From NCBI GenBank assembly GCA_015680685.1, contig MNCI01008118.1:214166-240759 (forward strand): a DNA stretch of 26,594 nucleotides, read 5' to 3'. The stretch is from Gnetum montanum. Its lineage: Eukaryota > Streptophyta > Gnetopsida > Gnetales > Gnetaceae. The notes beneath the pieces were generated by a model. The model worked only from the letters and a program-made list of their open reading frames with translations. It searched no databases and was not told where the DNA came from. A program made the position numbers and the translations under genes. Shown piece by piece: positions 10,545 to 17,520 of the stretch. Each line of letters opens with the position of its first letter. Position 1 is the stretch's first letter.

Positions 10545-11600
10545 ACAATGGGTCCCAGAGTAACAGCAGCAGAAGCAGCAGTGCCCGAATCGTGTAGTGG
10601 GTGTTAGGAATTTTGAAAAGTTGCATGAAAATATCGACAATCCTGCCTGTGGATGGGAAAAACAGAAACAAAGGAAAAGAAAAAATTGTTTCTGAAACCC
10701 TGAAAATTAAGCTTTGGTCAGCAGCGAAACAAAAACTTCGGCTGTTGTGTCCCTCGTGAAAATGCCTTCACCGGTGGCTGGTGAAGGCAATGCTTTTGAA
10801 ATTAATGGCTTTTGTGGGTAAGAAAATCTTTGTTGGGTGATTCCAATTTCCTGTACACCGATCAGGAGTGCAACTTGCCTGTGATTTAATGTCATGTGAT
10901 TTGTTGTTAGGACTGCAACTTGCCTGTGATTTTATTTGTTTTTCTTCCTTCGTCTTATCCCTGTGAAAATGACTTCTGGTACTTTGGAAATGACTTCATT
11001 GGCGGCCCACAATCAATAGGGCATGATTCTGCAAATTGACCCGGGGAAATATTTATCAGATCTTCGGCTGTTTGGTGGAATCAAACTTGCTTGCAAAGTT
11101 TTGGACATAAATGTGAAAAATGGTTTCTAAAAACATGGATATCTTTTCCAAGGAAATTATTATGCTAGTTCGTGAACTGTGAAGCTTGGATTAAAGTTGT
11201 TTTATACTAGTTTGTGGACTGTTAAGCTTGGGTGGATGTTGTTTCAATACTTTTTTTTAAACAAAGTCTTTTTCAATATTATTAAAACTTGAAAAGCGAT
11301 GGGTACGGACTGCGAAAAGATGGAGGATGGTAGATGAGTTTCGGTACCACAAAGATAAGTTTGTAATTTGACATTCCTTCTATCCATACCAGATTGCCTC
11401 TTCCCAATGTTACTAGGGATACGTTTGCTACCTTGTATCATAAACTTGTATATGTTTGGTAATTGCTTCATTCCCATCCCATGCATTTTGCTCGGTGTTT
11501 GGATAAATATGCAACTATTTGAAAAAGCAATATATTTCCGAGGATTTAGAGATATATGGATACAACTGATGGTGGATAAGGTGCAATTTATGGAATAGTA
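10545..11600. repeat. Segmental duplication, copy A (upstream of F-box gene)
   Basis: It matches 12110-13695 in the same orientation. Shared stretches include 'GTGTAGTGGGTGTTAGGAAT' (10592 and 12141), 'CTGCAACTTGCCTGTGATTT' (10913 and 13126), 'GGGCATGATTCTG' and 'TATGCAACTATTTGAAAAAG'. Copy A holds an extra internal direct repeat ('TGCAACTTGCCTGTGATTT' at 10869 and 10914) and a 10-bp hairpin (10763-10789). No coding sequence is apparent. Because it abuts the 5' end of the F-box gene, it likely carries that gene's promoter. Confidence 0.75.
10763..10789. other. Perfect 10-bp inverted repeat with 7-nt loop
   Basis: TGCCTTCACC and GGTGAAGGCA flank the 7-base loop GGTGGCT. It lies about 430 bases upstream of the F-box ATG. 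The homologous part of copy B (about 13020-13050) keeps related bases but not the pairing, so the hairpin is not under obvious conservation. Confidence 0.6.
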
Positions 11601-11679
11601 TGTTAAATGTTCATACTTCTTATCTTTTGCATTTTGTTTCCCTTAAATAAGGATTAGAATTATGTTATTTTTATAATAT

Positions 11680-11755
11680 TTAAATAGAACTTTATAATTA
11701 ATTTATAACTTGAAGTTTTTAAATCAAGACTCTTACCACTAAGCTAACACTTTAG
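11680..11755 (-). mobile_element. tRNA-like SINE fragment a
   Basis: On the minus strand it starts 'AGTGTTAGCTTAGTGGTAAG', with a pol III A-box-like core, continues 'CTTGATTT' and ends in 'TTATAAAGTTCTATTTAAAT'. The B box is eroded. It is recognised by similarity to the better copy at 14028-14166. Confidence 0.45.
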
Positions 11756-12249
11756 TGATACTTTTGATTTGAAAATTCCAAGTTATAAGTTTTGATTTGA
11801 AAATTCCAAGTTACAAAGGTTTAATTTGACTATCTATCATCATCCTAATCCTTTTTCATAACAAAATGGTGTTAGCTACATAAATTCTTTTTTGCCATTC
11901 ACCTTTATGAATAGCTAGATCTTTTGTCTCATCCATAGCTTGCTTATTTTTCTCTTGCAAGATGTTTCTAATCATACTAAATTCATGATCAATTATAATT
12001 AATCTCTTAACTGTTTCGAGTTCCAACACCCAACCCTATTCAAATGCTTTAAGATATATATACACACACATAGGAAGTTGGTTTGGTGGTGGGAAGCGTT
12101 AGGAGGAGGATGTTCCAAAGTAACAACATTGCTAGAATTGTGTAGTGGGTGTTAGGAATTTTGAAAAGTTGCATGAAAATAATGAAAATATTTTAAATCC
12201 TAGATGGGAAAAAAGAAAACAAGTTAGTGGTGTTCTATGTTCTAAAAGG

Positions 12250-12585
12250 ATACCAATAAAGGTGAAGGAGAAATTTTACAGGATAACCAAGCCTACTATG
12301 CATTGAATAAAAGAGACATGAATAATAAATTAGCTTAGATGGTTTGGACATGAAATAAAGTTTGGAGGAATGATAGCTTAGATGGTTTGAACATGTGCAA
12401 AGAAGATCAAACAATGAGATTATGAAAAGAAAATCGCTACATTGATGTTCTAGGAAAGCTACCGAAAGGAGAACTAAAGAAGACATGGACAAAAATAATT
12501 GAAGATGCTATGAATTGACCGGAAACAGACAAAGATTTAGCTTTTCATAGACACAAATGACATGTTGCAAAAAACGAACACATAT
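12250..12585 (+). pseudogene. LINE reverse-transcriptase C-terminal remnant
   Basis: Three frame fragments together read like the end of plant LINE-type reverse transcriptases. 'IPIKVKEKFYRITKPTM' starts at 12250 and matches the usual K-x-K-x-KFYR-...-RP-x-M segment. 'WFEHVQRR' starts at 12383 and matches the RWFGHVQRR motif. 'KKTWTKIIEDAMN' and 'HVAKNE' near 12479-12580 match the KKTW...DM...and terminal H-V-A-D region. The frame is broken by stops and shifts, and the 'AGCTTAGATGGTTTG' stretch is duplicated locally (12333 and 12375). It is a dead 5'-truncated fragment inside copy B of the segmental duplication. Confidence 0.8.
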
Positions 12586-12860
12586 CCTAGTTTTGTTGAG
12601 ATATGACTAGAATGATTACCATGAATCTGACTTTGACTGAACTCTTTAACCTTTAGCATTAAAACTACTTAATATTCATGCCATGCTCTTCCCTGCCAGC
12701 AGCACTGGCAGGATTGTTATTTTGTGATAGCTTCTCATGAAAAGGAATCTAAAGCACTAACTTTACAATCTTTTCCACCACATAATTCACCACCTTATAC
12801 CTTTTGAAGTGATCTTTGCTCTTTTACCTATCTTGATTTTTCGTTACATTTCCTCTACCA

Positions 12861-12916
12861 CCATGTTTCTTCAATCCTGACTCCATCACCATGTTTTTTC
12901 AATCCTGCCATTGGAT
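12861..12916. repeat. 28-bp tandem repeat, two units
   Basis: 'CCATGTTTCTTCAATCCTG' at 12861 recurs as 'CCATGTTTTTTCAATCCTG' at 12889. It lies between the LINE remnant and the resumption of copy B. Confidence 0.6.
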
Positions 12917-13740
12917 GAAAGAAAGAAGAGACAAAAAATTGAAAAAATGATTCCAGAACCATGCAAATTATGATTTGGACAGCAGGCAATTAACAGGTTG
13001 GACCATTGGCCTGCATGCGTATTCTTTCTTCAATGGCGGTGGGGGAAGGCATTGATTTTGTAAATGGCTTTGTAGGTAGCAAGATCTTTAGAGCGAGATT
13101 CCAATTTTTTATAAATCGATCAGGACTGCAACTTGCCTGTGATTTCATTTGTTTTTCTTCGTTTTTTATTCGTTGCAGTAGAAGTGCAGTGCTTTGAAAA
13201 TGACTTCATCGGCTGCCCACAATCTGCAGGGCATGATTCTGAAAATTGACCACTGCAGATATTTACAATATTTTCGTGTTTTAGGGTTTTACGGTGAACC
13301 AAACTTGCTGCCAAAGTTTCGAAAATGACACTGAAATTTGGTTTCTAAAATACAGATATTTCATGTTTTTAAGGATACTGTACTAGTTTATGAACCGTAA
13401 ATGTTGCCTCAAGGTTGTTGCGATATTATTGAAACTTGGAAAGGGATGTATGGCTACGGACTGCCGCTAAGACGGAGGATGACAACAGATAATTTTGTAA
13501 TTTGAAGTGACAGCCTTTCTGCCATGATAGCAGGGATATGCTTGGTGCTTTATATCATAAACTTGTATACGTTCGGTTCAGTGCTTCATTTTCATCTAAT
13601 GATATGCAACTATTTGAAAAAGTAATGTTTCCATGGATTTAAGAGATAAGATCTCAAATAATGGTGGAGAAGGTGTGCTTTATGTACTATTGGATTAAAG
13701 TACAAGGATGGTTTGTTGAAATTTGAAATAAGTGAAAGAA

Positions 13741-13862
13741 AAGTACACCCTAAGATATATCGTTCATATAGAACTTTATATAACTCAAAATTGCCTCCTA
13801 GAATAGAACCCATGACCTTGGGCTTCTAAATCAAGTGTCTTACCACTAAGCTAATACCTCAT
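13741..13862 (-). mobile_element. tRNA-like SINE fragment b
   Basis: Read on the minus strand: 'TTAGCTTAGTGGTAAG' (A-box-like), then 'GGGTTCTATTCTAGG' (B-box-like GGTTCNANNC), then a tail with 'TATAAAGTTCTATAT' and 'TATATCTTAGGGTGTACTT'. The order is the same as in the copy at 14028. It may be transcribable by pol III in principle, but both boxes carry differences from the consensus. Confidence 0.5.
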
Positions 13863-14027
13863 TTTTCACATGGTATTATCTTTATAAAGTGGTTAGAAAT
13901 AGATACTAATGCATTGGAAAATTTTAAAGGTAGTTTATTCATCCATCCATTTATAAATGAAAGATGGTTCTTTTAAGATAAGCATAAGAGTTAATTAAAT
14001 GATAGTTCATCTAAAAGATAACACTTA

Positions 14028-14166
14028 GGTGTTAGCCTAGTGGTAAGACTCTTAATTTGTAAACTCTAAGTCATAGGTTCAATTCTAGTGGATAATGCTA
14101 AGTTATAAAGTTTCAAATATCTTGGGGTGTACCTTCGTTTCAATTATCTTGGGTTCCAACACCCCC
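14028..14166 (+). mobile_element. tRNA-like SINE copy c (most complete)
   Basis: It starts GGTGTTAGCC. An A-box-like TAGCCTAGTGG lies at 14033-14043 and a B-box-like GGTTCAATTCT at 14086-14096, spaced 53 bases. The body contains 'GCTAAGTTATAAAGTTT' and 'CTTGGGGTGTACC', and the end is 'GGGTTCCAACACC'. Five related fragments lie within 3.4 kb. The head resembles a tRNA but cannot be folded into a convincing functional tRNA, so a tRNA-derived SINE is the better reading. Confidence 0.55.
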
Positions 14167-14708
14167 TCATAGTTCATTTACAATATTATTCAACAAATAT
14201 TCAAGATAACACAACAATACAAGAACAACAATAGATCATTGAAAACAAAAAAAAATGTAGAAAACAAATTAATTGTTTAGCTTTCACTGGATGCTTTTTT
14301 GCTTGAAGTTGTAGCTAAAAAGTGACATCTTTGAGAATTTGGTATTTGATACCTAAAGAGATATTATGGTATTTGGTATTTAGTATTTGATACTTATGCT
14401 CTTGATACTAGAAAATAATTGCACACTAAAGCTTCCAAATAGAGTAGAGAACAAGGAGTTGAAGACAATTTCAAATGCAAAGAAATGAAGTAAACAAAGC
14501 AAGCTCATCAATAAGAATGACTTCATTGATGTTTGGTTGAAACTTGTTACAAATTCAAAATATCTATTTCCAAGCAAGTTGAGTAATAGGACACTTAGAA
14601 AAAACCATGAGAATCTTCAATTCTACAAAGAGGACATTGAGGAGAAACACTTTCCATATGTTTAAGATGAGTCCCGATAGGAAGACTTTGATGAATAAGA
14701 CATTGGCG
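14167..14708. other. AT-rich stretch without recognised features
   Basis: Noncoding and simple in composition, with a locally repetitive patch near 14338-14395 ('GGTATTTGGTATTTAGTATT' and variants). No gene or transposon domain was identified. Confidence 0.5.
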
Positions 14709-14806
14709 AGCAATGCTAAACTTTATAATTTAGCATTGCCTACCAAAATCCAACCCATAACTTAAAGCTTACAAATCAAGAGTCTTATCACTAAGCTAAC
14801 TTACCT
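14709..14806 (-). mobile_element. tRNA-like SINE fragment d with terminal hairpin
   Basis: On the minus strand it begins 'GTTAGCTTAGTGATAAGACT', continues 'CTTGATTTGTAAGC' and 'GGGTTGGATT' (B box changed), and reaches 'GCTAAATTATAAAG'. Its end forms a perfect inverted repeat (CAATGCTAAA at 14711-14720 with TTTAGCATTG at 14729-14738). Confidence 0.5.
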
Positions 14807-14915
14807 TGAGAGTTCAATTTACAATAATGTAATTGAAAGGATTATCATAATGAAAGAAACAAATCTTATCAAGATTAAATACACTTGGTGTATTATAGTT
14901 GAGATTAGGCTAAGT

Positions 14916-14990
14916 GTGTTGGAACCCCAAAATAATTATAATATAAGTATACCCCAAGATATATAGTCCAATTAGAACTTTATGAAATGA
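14916..14990 (-). mobile_element. tRNA-like SINE 3' fragment e
   Basis: Only the tail is present. On the minus strand it reads 'CATAAAGTTCTAATT', 'ATATATCTTGGGGTATACTT' and then 'GGGGTTCCAACAC', the same 3' end as copy c. This supports the 3' boundary of the family. Confidence 0.5.
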
Positions 14991-15517
14991 GATGAAGCTT
15001 TATTATATCTAAAGACCCATGAGATCTATTGGACAGATCCTACATTTTCATGAAAAATAAAGATAGACTCTACAAATTAACCAAGCATCAATGGGAGCAT
15101 AAAAAAAAAATCATATAGGCTTTTTGCTGCAACATTATAACACTATTTGAAATGGATAGTCATGGCATGAGAAAGAAATACATGTAACTCATCTTCAAGG
15201 GTTACTAATCTGCATAACCTACAAGTCTGCTCTTCTTGGGGAAGTTGAATCTATCTTCCACTTTCAATTCTAAGATGATAAAAACTTAAGTGAAGCTTGT
15301 TTGTATTTTTCCTATACTTGATGGAAATAATAGCTAAGAAATAGTAAGCTTCTACATCTAATTTACTAGATCTAATTTGGTGTAAATAAATTACCTCTTG
15401 CCTTCCACATTAGCCCACATATATGCTAAAACCTTCTACTTGACTAGTTGGTGAATATGCTTAGGATTTTGTTACACGTTCTTCCAACAAACATTTCATT
15501 TTCTCAACCATTACATT
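14991..15517. other. Intergenic sequence before the solo LTR
   Basis: AT-rich noncoding sequence with no long open frame and no recognised motif. It ends at ACATT, the left half of the solo LTR's target duplication. Confidence 0.5.
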
Positions 15518-16314
15518 TGATGAGCCGCGATATTGCATCCGCCCCTACGATATTGCATATGCGATATTGTAGCCTGCCGCAATGTCTATAAATAAGAGGC
15601 ATCTTTCCCTGTTTTAGGCATTTAGATCTAGACCCTTAGCCAAACTATAACAGTTTTACCATTCCAGAGTTAGAATAATTTCCATGTGCCCATAGTAGGA
15701 GTCTTAAAGTGAATGGATCTTTATTCGAGAAAATTGTACCTGAACACACATTTGTGTACGGCAATAAAGATGAACTTTCTGATAAACCTTGCAGCATGTG
15801 GACTAAGCTAAATAGGAATTAATTATTGTTAAATGTTTAAATGCTTTCCTAGATAATTAATCTCTCTCAACCCTTGACTCTCCTAGTTAAGTGCACTCAG
15901 TACAACCGCTTCGAGCACATGTGTAACACTTGGTAACCCAGTAACGAGTAGCGTTTGGTAATCCTAGCAATGTTGCACTGGTTTAGGGTGTGTACGAAAA
16001 GTGGGAATGGATACTAGTGTTAGGACAATTAGAACTTAGTTAGTGAATAGTTAATGAAAGTTAGTTACTTAGTTCTCTTCACCTTCCCCCATTAGCATAA
16101 GACATTAAAAGATAAAAGATATAAATATCATATACCTCAAGCTTACTTAACCATACAACCGTGACAATACAAGTAAGTTTGGGAAGACAACGATTGATTA
16201 ACCTTAAGTGTTCCATTAAGGTGGGTAAACACTTTGTCTTTGGAGTTCGACCAGATTGCGCGTGAGATGCTCGTATTCTTATGGTTGAGTGTAGGGGTAC
16301 CTCGCCACTTATCA
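15518..16314 (+). mobile_element. Solo LTR (copy 2 of the Athila-like family), 797 bp
   Basis: It starts TGATGAGCC and ends TTATCA, flanked by ACATT (15513-15517) on the left and ACATC (16315-16319) on the right, a 4-of-5 match to a 5-bp target duplication. No polypurine tract precedes it and no primer-binding site follows it. It contains a TATA box (TATAAAT, 15587-15593), three GATATTGC/GATATTGT units in U3 (about 15525-15573), AATAAA at 15763-15768, and the shared U5 ending 'TATGGTTGAGTGTAGG'. Such solo LTRs arise by recombination between the two LTRs of a full element. Confidence 0.82.
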
Positions 16315-16414
16315 ACATCCCTTAAAAATACTAACCATGGTCTTACAAATCTTTAAGAACTACTTTAGAGAATTTGTCTTATCTTGAGATATGCAAGTTG
16401 TGAGTGTATGTAAT
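16315..16414. other. 100-bp spacer between two tail-to-tail LTRs
   Basis: It separates the plus-strand solo LTR from the minus-strand LTR. No feature is visible apart from the half target duplication ACATC at its left edge. Confidence 0.6.
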
Positions 16415-17154
16415 TAATGAGCGGCGAGTACCCCTACACTCAACCATACAAGTCACTAAGCATTCACACACGATCTAGTCGAATTTCATGGACTCTATGT
16501 CTTCCGATACACTAGCCTCTAAGAAGTGAACTTGTCCTAATAGTTATTCGTTGTCTTCCTAATTACTCTTGTGACATGTAAAGGTATGGTTAAGTGTAAT
16601 CAAGATGTATAATTTTTTTTATTTTTATGTTGTGTGTTTTGGGTGCTTAAAATAAAGGATGAAATGAATGAAGTAATTTAATTGCTAATTTAATTTAACT
16701 AACATAAGCATTCGTTCCCACTTGCCATACACATTCGAAACACATTTAGCACTATTGGGTTACTAAACGTTAAGCATTACTAGGATTACCAAATGTCAAG
16801 CGTATGCTTGAAGTGGTCATACTTATGTGCTTAACTAATTGCCACTTAATCTAGCTAGTTTAGCCTAATTAATTATTTAATTACTTAAAGCATTAAAGGA
16901 AATTGCATAAAACATTAAATGTATAAATAAATAATTAATCTATTTCCAAGTGCTGCAAGGTTTATCAAAAAGCTCGTCTTTATTTCCGCACACACTACTG
17001 TGCTCAGGTACAACAGTGTTGGAATAAAGATCCATACACTCTTGACTCCTACTACGAGCACTTAGAAAAATACTCTAACTTCCAAATGACAAAACTGCAA
17101 GAGCTCTACTATAACTATGACAAGATATGCCATGAACATGGCTGGTGAGCACGT

Positions 17155-17161
17155 ATTTATA
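17155..17161 (-). promoter_or_regulatory. LTR TATA box (copy 3)
   Basis: CTATAAATAC on the minus strand, 16 bases after the second 22-bp U3 motif. The same decamer occurs at the internal promoter near 20801. Confidence 0.6.
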
Positions 17162-17177
17162 GGCAAAAACAAACGCT

Positions 17178-17233
17178 ACATCAACGAGGCCATGTCAATG
17201 CATCAAATCATGCATCAACAGGGCCTAGTCGAT
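17178..17233 (-). promoter_or_regulatory. Pair of 22-bp U3 motifs in LTR copy 3
   Basis: Two direct copies on the minus strand (17233-17212 and 17199-17178) share the core TTGACTAGGCC..GTTGAT with up to a few changes. Their starts are 34 bases apart. The same motif occurs twice upstream of the extra ORF of this element (20821-20870), which suggests a functional transcription-factor site. Confidence 0.55.
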
Positions 17234-17255
17234 GTAGCCAATCCATGATTTATCA

Positions 17256-17266
17256 TACCCCCATGA
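17256..17266 (-). other. Putative polypurine tract (right element)
   Basis: TCATGGGGGTA on the minus strand directly before the LTR start, matching the tract at 1441-1453. It places the extra ORF immediately 5' of a 3' LTR, separated by about 260 noncoding bases. Confidence 0.6.
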
Positions 17267-17520
17267 TAGAATGAAAACTTGTCATTGAGTTCTTTACAAA
17301 TTTCGGAAGGTATGGAATTATTGACTAATGATAAACATATGACAAACATAAACAAACACAAATAAACACTAAGTGCCCGAGTGTATGGATATACAATCAT
17401 TACAAAATTTTCTAGTATGTAGGATAACAAAATTGAACACCAAAATAAAATTATAGACACAATTCCTCTAATGGCATTAAGATAAAGAGGGAGTTAAACG
17501 ATCCTAGGCGATGGAGGTTC

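Larger units (their letters stand above)
12110..13695. repeat. Segmental duplication, copy B (split by an insertion)
   Basis: Two blocks, about 12110-12222 and about 12925-13695, match copy A (10545-10675 and 10672-11600) in order and orientation. The intervening 0.7 kb is absent from copy A and contains a LINE remnant. The match stops before the F-box exon, so no second gene copy exists here. Identity is moderate, with scattered substitutions and indels, so the duplication is not recent. Confidence 0.72.
16415..17255 (-). mobile_element. LTR copy 3 (3' LTR of the right element), 841 bp
   Basis: On the minus strand it starts TGATAAATC right after a G-rich tract and ends TCATTA. The TATA box is at 17155-17161 and AATAAA at 16979-16984 (minus sense). 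U5 matches the other two LTRs ('GTATGGTTGAGTGTAGGGGT' at the end). Its U3 differs: the GATATTGC units are absent, and two copies of a 22-bp motif with core TTGACNNGGCCYNGTTGAT stand at 17212-17233 and 17178-17199. It belongs to a different U3 subtype of the same family. Confidence 0.78.

Noticed and set aside
14028-14105. Functional tRNA gene
   Set aside because: The A and B box-like motifs are present, but the acceptor and anticodon stems do not pair, and several diverged copies with a common non-tRNA tail point to a SINE.
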